A stretch of 64,000 nucleotides of DNA from Corynebacterium comes (GTDB lineage Bacteria > Actinomycetota > Actinomycetes > Mycobacteriales > Mycobacteriaceae). Numbering within the stretch: position 1 is the stretch's first letter; the number at the start of each line of letters is the position of its first letter. The position numbers and the translations under genes are program-made. This document shows positions 49,646 through 62,262 of the stretch, one piece after another. The DNA lies in the NCBI RefSeq assembly GCF_009734405.1, contig NZ_CP046453.1, forward strand, positions 1,736,001 to 1,800,000, read 5' to 3'. The notes beneath the pieces are model-generated. The model was not told the DNA's origin. It saw nothing but the letters and a program-made list of their open reading frames with translations, and searched no databases.

Positions 49646-50949
49646 GTGTTCACCAGGTACTCATACTCCGGTGTGCCCGGCTTCAGGTGCTGGCAGTCGA
49701 TGCGGGAGGCCTTCATCCGCTCCACCAGTGGTTCGAAGTCGCTGGCGCGCCCCAGTTCGAGCCCCACGAGCGCGGCACCGGTCTCGCGGTTGCTGCGCTT
49801 GAGGTACTCGAAGAGGGTGATGTCGTCGTCCGGGCCGAGGATGTCGTTGAGGAAGTGGCGTAGCTGGCCCGGCTCCTGGGGGAAGTTCACCAGGAAGTAG
49901 TGCTTCAGCCCGCGGTGAACCAGGGACCGTTCCATGATCTCGGCGTAGCGCAGGACGTCGTTGTTGCCGCCCGAGATGATGCAGACCACCACGGAGTCCG
50001 GCTGCAGGTTCATCTCCTTCAGACCGGTCACCGACAGCGCTCCGGCAGGCTCGGCGATGATGCCCTCGTTCTGGTAGAGGTCGAGCATCTCGGTGCAGAC
50101 CGCCCCCTCGGAGACGTCTATCACGTGGATGCGGCCCTGGTTGCGCTCGACGATCCGGTAGGTCAGCTCACCGACGCGCTTGACGGCGGCGCCGTCGACG
50201 AAGGGGTCGACGGTCTTGAGGGTGACGGGGCCGTCTGCACGGAGCGCGGCCTGGAGGGAGGCGGCGCCGGACGGCTCGACGCCGACGATCGCGGTGCGCG
50301 GCGCCATGTCTGCCAGGTAGCTGGCGACGCCGGCGAGCAGGCCGCCGCCGCCGACGGGCACGAAGATGGTGTCCAGGGACTTGCCGATGGAGGTCAGCTG
50401 GGAGAGGATCTCCGCGGCGACGGTGCCCTGGCCGATGATGGTGTCGCGGGCGTCGAAAGGCTCGATCATGGTGGCGCCACGCTCGGCTGCGTCGGCGCGC
50501 GCGGCCTCGGCGGCCTCGTCGAAGTTGTTGCCCGTGACGACGAGATCCACCATGTCGCCACCGTGGACGACGATGCGGTCACGCTTCTGCTTCGGGGTCT
50601 GGACGGGCACGAAGATGCGCCCGGGGATGCCCATGGTGCGGCACGCGTAGGCCACGCCCTGTGCGTGGTTGCCTGCCGACGCCGCCACGATCCCGGCGTC
50701 CCGCTGCTCGTCGCTGAGGTTCGCGATGGCGTAGTACGCGCCGCGGATCTTGTAGGAACGGACGTCCTGGAGGTCCTCGCGCTTGAGGTAGACCTCCACC
50801 CCCGACTCATCCGAGAGGCGGGGACAGTACTGCAGGGGAGTCGGTTCAATGACAGATGAGATCCGGGCCTGCGCCAGCTGAATATCCGAGGCGCGGACGG
50901 GCTCGAAGGTGGTGGGGGCTGTCAGGGTACCGGACGGGTTGTCACTCAT
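49642..50949 (-). CDS. ilvA: Threonine dehydratase (biosynthetic)
   Basis: IlvA deaminates threonine to 2-oxobutyrate, the first step of isoleucine synthesis. The 435-aa pyridoxal-phosphate enzyme has the cofactor lysine in RSYKIRGA, SAGNHAQGVAYA, the GGGGLLAG phosphate loop, and one C-terminal ACT-like regulatory domain (HYFLVNFPQEPGQLRHFL). This short one-ACT form is the one known in C. glutamicum, where isoleucine inhibits it. The ATG at 50949 is 8 nt after TACACT (50958-50963), so the mRNA should be leaderless. Confidence 0.97.
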   Translation of the reverse strand: MSDNPSGTLTAPTTFEPVRASDIQLAQARISSVIEPTPLQYCPRLSDESGVEVYLKREDLQDVRSYKIRGAYYAIANLSDEQRDAGIVAASAGNHAQGVAYACRTMGIPGRIFVPVQTPKQKRDRIVVHGGDMVDLVVTGNNFDEAAEAARADAAERGATMIEPFDARDTIIGQGTVAAEILSQLTSIGKSLDTIFVPVGGGGLLAGVASYLADMAPRTAIVGVEPSGAASLQAALRADGPVTLKTVDPFVDGAAVKRVGELTYRIVERNQGRIHVIDVSEGAVCTEMLDLYQNEGIIAEPAGALSVTGLKEMNLQPDSVVVCIISGGNNDVLRYAEIMERSLVHRGLKHYFLVNFPQEPGQLRHFLNDILGPDDDITLFEYLKRSNRETGAALVGLELGRASDFEPLVERMKASRIDCQHLKPGTPEYEYLVNT

Positions 50950-50957
50950 GTCGACCC

Positions 50958-50963
50958 AGTGTA
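50958..50963 (-). promoter_or_regulatory. -10 element of ilvA (leaderless)
   Basis: On the minus strand TACACT fits TANNNT and lies 8 nt before the ilvA ATG, with no Shine-Dalgarno between. Confidence 0.55.
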
Positions 50964-50997
50964 GTACCCGTGCCCGGCGATCCTTTTCTCGCGGCCC

Positions 50998-51016
50998 GGT
51001 TCACCGAAGGTTCATC
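50998..51016 (+). promoter_or_regulatory. PHO-box-like direct repeat
   Basis: GGTTCACC-GAA-GGTTCATC is an 11-bp-spaced direct repeat. The unit starting at 51009 fits the Streptomyces PhoP unit G(G/T)TTCAYYYR(G/C) at every position, and the first unit at most positions. It lies 90 bp upstream of the secreted protein at 51106 and about 35 bp upstream of the ilvA -10. Control by phosphate is inferred. Confidence 0.45.
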
Positions 51017-51105
51017 TGCCTGCCACCGGAAGTTGGACGCCAGGCAATGTGGACACGTCATCCTTACTCTCGTTCAGTTCTCATATACTTCCCAGGAGTT
51101 TCCCA

Positions 51106-52800
51106 GTGTTCTTCCGTCGTACCGCTGTCTCCCTGTGCGCGGCCGTGGCCACCGGTCTCAGCATCGCCCCGGCGCATGCCGCTGTCGTCGCCGAGCCGAT
51201 CACCCATTCCGCTCCGGGCGCCGCCCTGTCGGTCACCCCGATCGGTTCCTACGAATCCGGGATCTTCGACGCCTCGGCAGCCGAGATCGTGGCCTACCAC
51301 GCGGCATCCGAGCGGGTTCTCACCGTCAACGCCCGGTCCGGCAGCATCGACCTCCTGGACATCGCTGATCCGACCTCCCCGCAGAAGGTCGGCGAGGTCT
51401 CCGGCGGCGCGGGCACGACCATCAACTCGGTGGCCGTCCGCGCGGACGGCCTGGCCGTCGCCACCGTCGAGCCGACGACCAAAACCGACCCGGGCCGTGT
51501 CATCTTCTTCGATGCGGCCGGAAACGGTAGCGTCCTCGGTTCCCTGCCGGTCGGTGCCCTGCCGGACATGGTGGCGATCACCGGGGACGGCAGGTACGCG
51601 CTCGTCGCCAACGAGGGCGAGCCGGCCGAAGACTACTCGATCGACCCGGAGGGCTCCGTCTCCGTGATCACCCTCCCGGAGGGTGTCAGGGCCGCCACCG
51701 AGGTCCGCACCGCCGACTTCCATAACTACAACGCGCCGGGCGCCCTCCCCGAGGGCGTGCGCATCTTCGGGCAGATCGGCGACTCGGAAACCGTCGCCCA
51801 GAACCTGGAGCCGGAGTACGTCACCATCTCAGGAGACAAGGCCTACGTCTCCCTGCAGGAGAACAACGCCATCGCCGTCGTCGACATCAGGACCGCAACC
51901 GTGGAGGACATCTTCCCGCTGGGCACCGTCGACCTGGGGGACGTCCCGATGGACATCTCCGACAAGGACGGCGGCATCAACATCGCCAACTGGCCCATCA
52001 AGTCCTTCCGCCTGCCGGATGCCATCGAGTCCTACTCTGCCGGCGGCGCCACCTACATCGTCACCGCCAACGAAGGCGACGCCCGCGACTGGGACGGCTA
52101 CTCCGAGGAATCCCGACTCAAGGGTCTGGGCAGGAACGGGGTGGCCCCCATCTGTGAGGGATACGTCGACGACATCGCTGAGCTCCAGAAGGATGAGAAC
52201 GCCGGCCGCCTGAACATCACCCTCGCCGAAGGCCTGAACGGGGACGGCACCTGCTACGAGCAGATCTACTCCTACGGTGGCCGTGGTTTCTCCATCTTCG
52301 ATCACACCGGCAACCTCGTCTTCAACTCGGACGACAGCTTCGAAAAGATCCTGGCCGAGGCGGTCCCGGAGTACTTCAACTCCAACCACAGCGAGTCCAA
52401 CCTCGAGGGCCGCTCAGACGACAAGGGCCCCGAGCCGGAGGGCGTGGCGCTCGGCGAGATCGACGGCCGCACCTACGCCTTCATCGGCCTGGAGCGCATC
52501 GGCGGCGTGATGGTCTACGACATCTCCGATCCCTCCGCCGCCACGTTCGTCACCTACGTGAACAACCGCGACTTCTCCGTCTCCATGGAGGACGAGGCGG
52601 ACCAGGCTGCCGCACTGCCGAAGGCCGGCGACCTGGGTCCGGAGGGCCTGGTGTTCATCCCGGCCACCGACTCCCCCAACGGGAAGAACCTGCTCGTCGT
52701 GGGCAACGAGGTCTCCGGCACCACCACGATCTTCCGGATCGATGACCTCCCGGGCGGCGGATTCTCCCGCCCGGAGGTGTCTTCGCTGTCCTCGCGTTAG
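51106..52800 (+). CDS. Secreted choice-of-anchor I family protein
   Basis: The 564-aa precursor has a Sec signal peptide (FFRRTAVSLCAAVATG, cut after AHA near residue 25) and no C-terminal anchor, so it should be released or held in the cell wall. The mature part is a repeated beta-propeller-like fold with the family markers NEGEPAEDYSIDPEG, NEGDARDWDGYSEE and GPEPEGVALGEIDG. Relatives are often labelled alkaline phosphatase without proof. The GTG at 51106 has AGGAG nine bases upstream. A PHO-box-like repeat upstream hints at a link to phosphate. Confidence 0.88.
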   Translation: MFFRRTAVSLCAAVATGLSIAPAHAAVVAEPITHSAPGAALSVTPIGSYESGIFDASAAEIVAYHAASERVLTVNARSGSIDLLDIADPTSPQKVGEVSGGAGTTINSVAVRADGLAVATVEPTTKTDPGRVIFFDAAGNGSVLGSLPVGALPDMVAITGDGRYALVANEGEPAEDYSIDPEGSVSVITLPEGVRAATEVRTADFHNYNAPGALPEGVRIFGQIGDSETVAQNLEPEYVTISGDKAYVSLQENNAIAVVDIRTATVEDIFPLGTVDLGDVPMDISDKDGGINIANWPIKSFRLPDAIESYSAGGATYIVTANEGDARDWDGYSEESRLKGLGRNGVAPICEGYVDDIAELQKDENAGRLNITLAEGLNGDGTCYEQIYSYGGRGFSIFDHTGNLVFNSDDSFEKILAEAVPEYFNSNHSESNLEGRSDDKGPEPEGVALGEIDGRTYAFIGLERIGGVMVYDISDPSAATFVTYVNNRDFSVSMEDEADQAAALPKAGDLGPEGLVFIPATDSPNGKNLLVVGNEVSGTTTIFRIDDLPGGGFSRPEVSSLSSR

Positions 52801-52876
52801 GTTTTCCCTCGCGCCGAGGCCTGCAGCCTGCTAAGTTCAACACCGATCAGTCTCTTAACCCATCAAGGAGTTCCCC

Positions 52877-53218
52877 ATGATCCGTCGTCGTCTCTCTGTC
52901 GCCCTGGTTGCTGCGGCCAGCACCACCCTGGCCCTGGTGACACCGGCCCATGCTGACACCCAGATGGAGTCGGAGCCGAGCTTCTCCTCGCTGTCCTCCG
53001 GTTCCTCCGGGGATAGCGACGACGAGAACTCGGAGCTGCCGGGTTGGGCACAGTCGATGGTGCTCGACGAGGATTCCCTGCTGGTCCTCGAGATCATCCG
53101 CGCAGTCATGGCCACCGGCCTGGCCATCACCCAGGGCGCGGTGCTCGCCCTCCCGTTCATCCCGGGCGGCAAGGACCAGCTCCGCGACTTCCTCGCCTCG
53201 CTGGGCATCCAGCCTTAG
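52877..53218 (+). CDS. Small secreted protein (113 aa)
   Basis: A signal peptide (RRRLSVALVAAASTTLALV, cut after AHA near residue 26) is followed by a Ser/Asp/Glu-rich stretch. A hydrophobic helix comes next (about 67-97), then a short tail DQLRDFLASLGIQP. AAGGAG lies 8 nt before the ATG. I do not recognise a family. It lies 76 bp after the anchor-I gene and ends just before a strong terminator, so the two could share a transcript. Confidence 0.82.
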   Translation: MIRRRLSVALVAAASTTLALVTPAHADTQMESEPSFSSLSSGSSGDSDDENSELPGWAQSMVLDEDSLLVLEIIRAVMATGLAITQGAVLALPFIPGGKDQLRDFLASLGIQP

Positions 53219-53229
53219 GCGGTTCGACG

Positions 53230-53270
53230 GAAAGAGGGCCCGCGGTCACATTGACCGCGGGCCCTCTTTC
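53230..53270. terminator. Bidirectional terminator between the small secreted protein and the MetE-like gene
   Basis: Two perfect 19-nt arms (53230-53248 and 53252-53270) pair around a CAT loop. The stem is GC-rich, with GAAA at one end and TTTC at the other, so it can work in both directions. It lies between convergent genes. Confidence 0.88.
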
Positions 53271-53279
53271 GGCTTCCGG

Positions 53280-54485
53280 CTAGAAGAGCTCCTCGCTGGC
53301 GATGCGGGCGCCCTCGACCAGGGAGTCCAACTTCGCCCAGGCGATCTGGTGGTGCAGGCGGCCACCCAGGCCGCAGTCGGTGGAGGCGACGACATTCTCC
53401 GGGCCGACGACCTCGGCGAACTGGATGATGCGGTCGGCGACCAGACGCGGGTGCTCCACGGCATTGGTGCTGTGGGAGATGACACCCGGGTAGATCAGGG
53501 AACCCTCCGGCAGCTTGTGCTCCTGCCAGATGCGCCACTCGTGGGCGTGACGCGGGGAGGCACCCTCGAAGGAGAAACCGCCGACCTCGGCGCGCAGGAT
53601 CTCCTCGATGATGTCACCGAAAGGCACGTCGGTGACATGCGGGCCGTGCCAGGAGCCCCAGCAGATGTGCAGGCGGGTCTGCTCCTTCGGCAGGCCGCGC
53701 ACGGAGTGGTTGATGGCGTCGACACGGGTGCGCAGCCAGTCGCGGTAGTCCGCGAGGGTGGGCTCCGGGTTGATCTGGTCCCAGGACTCGGCGAGGTCCG
53801 GCGCGTCGAGCTGGACGGTGAATCCCGCGTCGGTGATGGCCTTGTACTCCTGGGCCATGGCGTCGGCACAGGCCCACACGACTTCGTCGTCGGTGGCGTA
53901 GTACTCGTTCTTCAAACGGGCGGCGGAACCGGGCGAGAGGGCGGCGACGAAACCGTCCGTGGCGCCGGCGGCGTCCATCGCGTTGCGCATCAGCTTCGCG
54001 TCGGTCTCGACCTCATCCTGGCCGATGTAGGTGACCGGGCCGGTGAACTTCGGGTTGCCCACCTTGGCGCGGCCGGCGAAGATGCCGGACTCCGGGTCTT
54101 CATAGGCCTCGTTGAACAGCTGACGGTCGCGACGGTCCGCGAAGGAGGTCAGCTTGATGTTGCCCGGGGTGGAACGCTCGACCGACTGGCTGGCCCAGCG
54201 GTCCTCGTCCGTCATGGTCAGGCCGCCGATGCGGGAGAAGGAGTAGTTCCACCAGGCCCCGTAGTCGATGGCGCCGGAGGTGATGTGGCCGTACTCGCCT
54301 TCGTTGACGATGTCGATGCCCATGTCCACCTGACGTTTGACCACCTGGTCGACGGAGGTCTGGAGGATCTCGAAGAACTGCTCGTCGGCGAGCTCCCCGG
54401 CGGAACGCTTGAGGTTGGCCTCCAGCAGTTCGGGGGTTCGGGGCAGCGAACCAACGTGGGTGGTCCGGATCTTGTTCACTGACAT
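53280..54485 (-). CDS. Cobalamin-independent methionine-synthase-like methyltransferase (stand-alone catalytic domain)
   Basis: The 401-aa protein matches the C-terminal half of MetE. Zinc ligands are visible: His and Cys in RLHICWGSWHG, Glu in FSFEGASPR and Cys in ASTDCGLGGR. The N-terminal begins TTHVGSLPR, as in this branch. It lacks the N-terminal MetE domain, so the methyl donor may differ from methyltetrahydrofolate-triglutamate. A McbR-type operator 19 bp upstream of the start ties it to sulfur-amino-acid metabolism. The start is ATG at 54485 with TTGGAG upstream. Confidence 0.85.
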   Translation of the reverse strand: MSVNKIRTTHVGSLPRTPELLEANLKRSAGELADEQFFEILQTSVDQVVKRQVDMGIDIVNEGEYGHITSGAIDYGAWWNYSFSRIGGLTMTDEDRWASQSVERSTPGNIKLTSFADRRDRQLFNEAYEDPESGIFAGRAKVGNPKFTGPVTYIGQDEVETDAKLMRNAMDAAGATDGFVAALSPGSAARLKNEYYATDDEVVWACADAMAQEYKAITDAGFTVQLDAPDLAESWDQINPEPTLADYRDWLRTRVDAINHSVRGLPKEQTRLHICWGSWHGPHVTDVPFGDIIEEILRAEVGGFSFEGASPRHAHEWRIWQEHKLPEGSLIYPGVISHSTNAVEHPRLVADRIIQFAEVVGPENVVASTDCGLGGRLHHQIAWAKLDSLVEGARIASEELF

Positions 54486-54503
54486 TCAGGCTCCAATTCG
54501 AAA

Positions 54504-54521
54504 ATAGACTGTGCGGTCTAT
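54504..54521 (-). promoter_or_regulatory. McbR-type operator upstream of the MetE-like gene
   Basis: ATAGAC-TGTGCG-GTCTAT is a perfect inverted repeat containing TAGAC-N6-GTCTA, the operator of McbR, the TetR-type repressor of methionine and cysteine genes in C. glutamicum. It lies 19-36 bp before the start codon, in the promoter region. The remaining bases up to 54590 hold no other visible element. Confidence 0.75.
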
Positions 54522-54590
54522 GGTAACTGATGTCCGGCGGCGTTCCCGATCCGCCTCATGATTTTCATGCAGTCGGGTCCCCCTGGCACG

Positions 54591-58157
<3,567 letters not shown>

Positions 58158-58465
58158 GGGAGTGAGTCTAGCCAGTCGTTCACGGGAGGTAAATTACACC
58201 GATGTCCCGCGGCTGAGCAGCACAGATGGTGTCGGGCAGTCCCGCCGTCTCACGGAGTTCACGGAGATTGCCCACAAAGCCGTCCACCGTTCGCAACGCT
58301 GTATGGAGAGGCTGAAGTATCCGGTTCCGGGTCCCGATCTGGGAGACAACCACGCTGTCACAGATCGGAGATACAGACGGGAACGTTTCCGGAGATGATC
58401 TCGGGGATCCTCGTGCCGTCACCGTAGCGAGTTTTTGATCATACCTCCGGGTAGCATGTCCTCCC
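58158..58465. other. 308-bp gap between dnaE1 and rarD
   Basis: This gap carries the dnaE1 -10 TAGACT (minus strand, 58165-58170) and the rarD -10 TAGCAT (58452-58457). The middle holds no ORF with a convincing start signal; frames open on both strands have no recognisable domain. No strong hairpin, tRNA or repeat was found. It may contain a gene remnant or an unannotated RNA. Confidence 0.5.
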
Positions 58466-59320
58466 ATGGTCTACGGATTGCTCGCCTACCTGCTGTGGGG
58501 CCTGTTCCCGGCATTCTTCCCGCTGCTGCTGCCCGCAGGTCCGGTGGAGATCCTCGCCCACCGCATTCTGTGGACCGCGGTGATCATGATGGTGGCGCTC
58601 ACAGCGCTGCGGGGATGGAGCGAGCTACGCCACGCCTCGGGACGTACCTGGCTCCAGCTCATCGCGGCGGGCCTGCTCATCTCCTCGAACTGGGGGATCT
58701 ACGTCCTGGCGGTCAACAGCAACCACGTTGCCGACGCCGCGCTGGGCTACTTCATCAACCCGTTGCTGTCGGTGGTCCTCGCGGTCCTGTTCCTCAGGGA
58801 GAAGCTCAGCCGACCCCAGATGACGGCGGTGGCCATCGCTGCGGTCGGTGTCTTTCAACTGACGTTCCTCTCCGGCCAGGCCCCCGTGATGGCCATCGGC
58901 ATGGCGATCACCTTCGGCTTCTACGGCCTGGTGAAGAAGCAGATCACCGTCTCCCCCACGGCTTCGCTGGCCGCCGAGACGCTCGTCCTCGCGCCCCTCG
59001 CGCTGGTCTTCATCATCTGGCTGGAGTCGACCGGCCAGGGCACCTTCACCAGCGAAGGCCCCGGGCACACCACGCTGCTGGTGCTCTCCGGCCTGATCAC
59101 CACTCTTCCCCTGCTCCTGTTCGGCAAGGCAGCCAAGCATCTGCCGCTGTCGACCATCGGCATGATCCAGTACCTCACCCCCACGATGCAGATGCTCTGG
59201 GCGCTGCTGGTCACCCAGGAGTACCTCTCCCCCGCCCGCTGGGCGGGGTTCATCATCATCTGGATCGCGGTGGCGATCTATCTGTTCGACCTCACCCGCC
59301 GGTCACGTCGACCGGCCTGA
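58466..59320 (+). CDS. rarD: EamA-family transporter RarD
   Basis: The 284-aa protein has ten predicted membrane helices in two EamA repeats and fits the RarD group. Typical segments are YLLWGLFPAFFPLL, HRILWT, SSNWGIYVLAVNSNH, ALGYFINPLLSV and LSTIGMIQYLTPT. The substrate is not established. The ATG at 58466 is 8 nt after TAGCAT with no Shine-Dalgarno, so a leaderless start is likely. The 3' end overlaps the convergent gene at 59292 by 29 bp. Confidence 0.93.
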   Translation: MVYGLLAYLLWGLFPAFFPLLLPAGPVEILAHRILWTAVIMMVALTALRGWSELRHASGRTWLQLIAAGLLISSNWGIYVLAVNSNHVADAALGYFINPLLSVVLAVLFLREKLSRPQMTAVAIAAVGVFQLTFLSGQAPVMAIGMAITFGFYGLVKKQITVSPTASLAAETLVLAPLALVFIIWLESTGQGTFTSEGPGHTTLLVLSGLITTLPLLLFGKAAKHLPLSTIGMIQYLTPTMQMLWALLVTQEYLSPARWAGFIIIWIAVAIYLFDLTRRSRRPA

Positions 59321-59846
59321 CCCCGAACCTGCCCCAGGCGGCGTCCGGCGGGAGGACCTCAACCGCCGCGATCTCCGGCGCACCCGCAACCGCGCGCAGG
59401 ACGTCGCCCGTGTCACGGACGACGACGGCGTCGATACGCTCGGGGACAGGGACATCCCCCACACCGGCGAGGCTGTCGGCGATGCGGTCGAGTTCACGCT
59501 GGAAGACGTCGGCGCGGGTCTCACCGGCGATGGGTTCCGGCAGGGCGAAAGGCGAGGCCAGCGCCACGATCATCGCGTTGACCCGCCCGATCCCCGTGAG
59601 CACCGACTCCGCTTCGGCGGGCGTCAACGGTTGCGCGAAGGTGATGAGGGCATAAGCGCTCTGATCAGCGTCCGCGAGCGACCGGTCCGCACGCCCGACG
59701 TAGGAGGAGAAGGGCTCCCCCGACTCCGTGCCCAGCATGTCGCCCTGCGGAGCGACGGGCTTATGGGTGGCGTCGTCGAGAAAGGCGAGCACCAGGGCAC
59801 CGGCCAGGGCGACAATGGCCAGGATCGCGACGATGCGGCGGATCAT
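59292..59846 (-). CDS. Membrane-anchored hypothetical protein (184 aa)
   Basis: An N-terminal hydrophobic segment (about residues 3-22) could be a signal anchor or uncleaved signal peptide. The rest is a soluble extracytoplasmic domain of about 150 residues with no recognised motif. Its ATG overlaps the rluD stop (ATGA), so it is the last gene of the lspA-rluD operon. The 3' end overlaps rarD by 29 bp. Confidence 0.8.
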   Translation of the reverse strand: MIRRIVAILAIVALAGALVLAFLDDATHKPVAPQGDMLGTESGEPFSSYVGRADRSLADADQSAYALITFAQPLTPAEAESVLTGIGRVNAMIVALASPFALPEPIAGETRADVFQRELDRIADSLAGVGDVPVPERIDAVVVRDTGDVLRAVAGAPEIAAVEVLPPDAAWGRFGVRPVDVTGG

Positions 59847-60769
59847 CCGCGGATCACTTCGAGCGCATGCGCCAGGTCAGCGGGGTACGGGGCCTCGATC
59901 TCCATGTACCGGCCGGTGCCGGGGTGCTGGAAACCGATGCGTACGGCGTGGAGCCACTGGCGGATCAGCCCGAGGCGCTCCCCCAGGTTCGGGTCGGAAC
60001 CGTACATGGGGTCGCCGACGCAGGGGTGACCGATGGCGGACATGTGGACGCGGATCTGGTGGGTGCGACCGGTCTCCAGGCTGACCTCGAGGAGGGTCGC
60101 CTCGCGGAAGGCCTCGATCGTCTTGTAGTGGGTGACGGCGGCCTTGCCGTCGGTGGTCACCGCGAAGCGCCAGCCGGCGGAGGGGTGCCGGCCGATGGGC
60201 GCGTCGATGGTGCCGGTGAACGGGTCGGGATGGCCCTGGACCAGGGCATGGTAGATCTTCTTCACCGTGCGGTCGCGGAAGGCGTTCTTCAGGACTGTGT
60301 AGGCGCGCTCGGAGGCGGCGACGACCATGACGCCGGAGGTCCCCACGTCCAGGCGTTGGACGATTCCCTTGCGCTCCGGCGGACCCGAGGTGGAGATGCG
60401 GAAACCGGCGGCAGCCAGGCCACCGACGACGCTGGGCCCGTCCCAGCCGACGGTCGGGTGTGCGGCGACGCCGACGGGTTTGTTCACGGCGATGATGTCC
60501 GCGTCGGCGTAGAGGATGTCCATTCCCTCGATGAGTTCCTCCTTCGGAGTCACCGGCGACGCGGTGGCAGGAAGGGTCACCTCCAGCCACGCGCCCTCGA
60601 TGAGCCGGTCGGACTTGCCGACCTCGCGGCCGTCGACAAGCACATCGCCGTCGGCGGCGAGATCCGCCGCGACGGTGCGGGAGAGTCCGAGGAGTCGGGA
60701 GAGGGCGGCGTCGACACGCATGCCGACCAGGCCCTCCGGGACGGGAAGGTTGCGCGTTTCGCGGCTCAT
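59843..60769 (-). CDS. rluD: Ribosomal large-subunit pseudouridine synthase (RluD type)
   Basis: RluD-type enzymes modify uridines in 23S rRNA. The 308-aa protein has an N-terminal S4 domain ([16 protein letters not shown]) and the catalytic domain with Asp in [15 protein letters not shown]. Other family elements are [11 protein letters not shown] and [13 protein letters not shown]. It overlaps lspA upstream and the 184-aa gene downstream by 4 bp each. The lspA-rluD pairing is common in bacteria. Confidence 0.95.
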   Translation of the reverse strand: MSRETRNLPVPEGLVGMRVDAALSRLLGLSRTVAADLAADGDVLVDGREVGKSDRLIEGAWLEVTLPATASPVTPKEELIEGMDILYADADIIAVNKPVGVAAHPTVGWDGPSVVGGLAAAGFRISTSGPPERKGIVQRLDVGTSGVMVVAASERAYTVLKNAFRDRTVKKIYHALVQGHPDPFTGTIDAPIGRHPSAGWRFAVTTDGKAAVTHYKTIEAFREATLLEVSLETGRTHQIRVHMSAIGHPCVGDPMYGSDPNLGERLGLIRQWLHAVRIGFQHPGTGRYMEIEAPYPADLAHALEVIRG

Positions 60770-61278
60770 GCCTCGACCTTTCGACGCTCGTCGGCGAACA
60801 TGGCGATGACGAAGACAACGACACCGAGGGTGATGGCGGAATCCGCCAGGTTGAACACCGCGAAACCGCCGACGGAAATGAAGTCCACGACGTGGCCGAA
60901 CCAGAAACCCGGCTCCCGGAAGAGACGGTCGGTGAGGTTACCCAGGGCGCCGCCGGCGATGAATGCCAACCCCAGCGCCGTGCCCCGGTCGCGGATCTTC
61001 GGTGCTGCGAAGGCGATGGCGACCACGAACGTCAGCTGGATGGTGGTGAACAACCAGGTGGAGTTCTCCCCCATGGAGAAGGCCGCGCCGGGGTTGAAGA
61101 GGAGGAGGAGGCGGAACCAGTCCCCGAGGATCGGCACCGGCACACCGGGCTCCAGCCAGGACAGCATGAGCGCCTTCGTGGCCTGGTCGATGACCGCAAC
61201 CCCGAGAATGATCACCGCCATGAAGGTGACGTATTTTTCGGATGGTCTCGGGGTTCTCGTGCTCACGGCAACCATCAT
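60766..61278 (-). CDS. lspA: Lipoprotein signal peptidase II
   Basis: LspA is the membrane aspartic protease that removes lipoprotein signal peptides after Lgt action. The 170-aa protein has four membrane segments and the conserved boxes [19 protein letters not shown] and VVDFISVGG with FNLADSAI, giving both catalytic Asp residues. The start is uncertain: ATG codons at 61278 and 61275 and a GTG at 61266 are all possible. It heads the lspA-rluD operon. Confidence 0.95.
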   Translation of the reverse strand: MMVAVSTRTPRPSEKYVTFMAVIILGVAVIDQATKALMLSWLEPGVPVPILGDWFRLLLLFNPGAAFSMGENSTWLFTTIQLTFVVAIAFAAPKIRDRGTALGLAFIAGGALGNLTDRLFREPGFWFGHVVDFISVGGFAVFNLADSAITLGVVVFVIAMFADERRKVEA

Positions 61279-61310
61279 TCCCCAACGGGACCGTCGGGGT
61301 CCACCTCAGG

Positions 61311-61316
61311 TAGCGT
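61311..61316 (+). promoter_or_regulatory. -10 element of the lipoprotein gene (leaderless)
   Basis: TAGCGT lies 7 nt before the GTG at 61324, and no Shine-Dalgarno is placed to serve it. The short gap to lspA also holds that gene's promoter on the other strand. Confidence 0.45.
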
Positions 61317-61323
61317 TGATGAG

Positions 61324-62253
61324 GTGCAGTTCTTCCGTATCATGGTCGCCGCCGCGACCGTTCTGGCCCTCACGGCCTGTTCCACTGAGCAGACCGATCC
61401 TTCGATCGAGCCGGCCGTAGGCCTGCCCGTCGACGCCTCACGGGTCACCGTCCAGACCGCCGGCACCGGTGAGCGGGTGCTCACCTATCAGGATGTCGAC
61501 GCTGAGGAACAGACCGTCGAGGTCGAGGTCGCCGAAGGGTTGGGCCAGTCCCTCATGCAGGCGGACGCCGTGGACGTCCAGGCCCCCGCGGGTGGGGACG
61601 TCCAGCGGATCACCGTCCCCCTCACCGGCGCCACCACCGCTGCCGGAGAGGCCGGGGAAGGCGAGCGGGATGCCTCGCGTGACGTGGAGTTCCGCGTCGG
61701 GCGGCCGTCGAGCACCAACCTGGAGCTGACCGACGACATCCGCTCCGCCGAGGGATTCCTCCTGGGTTGGCGCGCCGAGGATGACGGCCAGGTGTCGACC
61801 GTGCGCCTGGCCGCGCCGAAGGATGCGACCGACGAGGGCCGTTCCCAGGTCGAGCAGGCCCTGATGAAGCTGCTCTCCCTGCCGGTGGTCTTCCCGGCCG
61901 AGGCGGTCGGCCCCGGCGCGACCTGGTCGGTGGATTCCCGCGTGACCGGCGAGTCCACCCTCCTGCAGAACATCACGTACACGATCACCTCGATCAGCGG
62001 CGACCGCATCGAGCTCGACGTCGACGTCCAGCAACGCCCGGCGATCGGCGCCCTGACGATGGAGGACGGACAGTCCCTCAATGTCCTCAACTCGAACACC
62101 ACCAGCGAAGGCTCCCTCACCGTCGACCTGAACAGCCCGCTTCCGGTCGACGGCCGCGTGTCCTACACCACCCGTGTCGTCTACGGCGGAGCGGATTCCG
62201 ACGTCCGCGTGGTCCAGGACACCACCACCTCCCTGGCCTTCACCGACAGCTAA
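61324..62253 (+). CDS. Lipoprotein (309 aa)
   Basis: The start GTG-CAG leads to a lipoprotein signal ending LTACS, with the lipid Cys near residue 20. The mature part is a beta-rich domain with no catalytic motif that I recognise (TWSVDSRVTGESTLLQNITYTI, MEDGQSLNVLN), resembling uncharacterised actinobacterial lipoproteins. The frame is open for 432 bp upstream but the leaderless -10 and signal peptide place the start at 61324. It lies next to lspA, the peptidase that would process it. The ABC-F gene follows after 9 bp. Confidence 0.82.
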   Translation: MQFFRIMVAAATVLALTACSTEQTDPSIEPAVGLPVDASRVTVQTAGTGERVLTYQDVDAEEQTVEVEVAEGLGQSLMQADAVDVQAPAGGDVQRITVPLTGATTAAGEAGEGERDASRDVEFRVGRPSSTNLELTDDIRSAEGFLLGWRAEDDGQVSTVRLAAPKDATDEGRSQVEQALMKLLSLPVVFPAEAVGPGATWSVDSRVTGESTLLQNITYTITSISGDRIELDVDVQQRPAIGALTMEDGQSLNVLNSNTTSEGSLTVDLNSPLPVDGRVSYTTRVVYGGADSDVRVVQDTTTSLAFTDS

Positions 62254-62262
62254 GGAACGATC

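Noticed and set aside
58180..58467. A 95-codon minus-strand frame in the dnaE1-rarD gap
   Set aside because: It starts on top of the rarD start codon, has no ribosome site and no recognised domain. It could be a remnant but cannot be supported as a gene.
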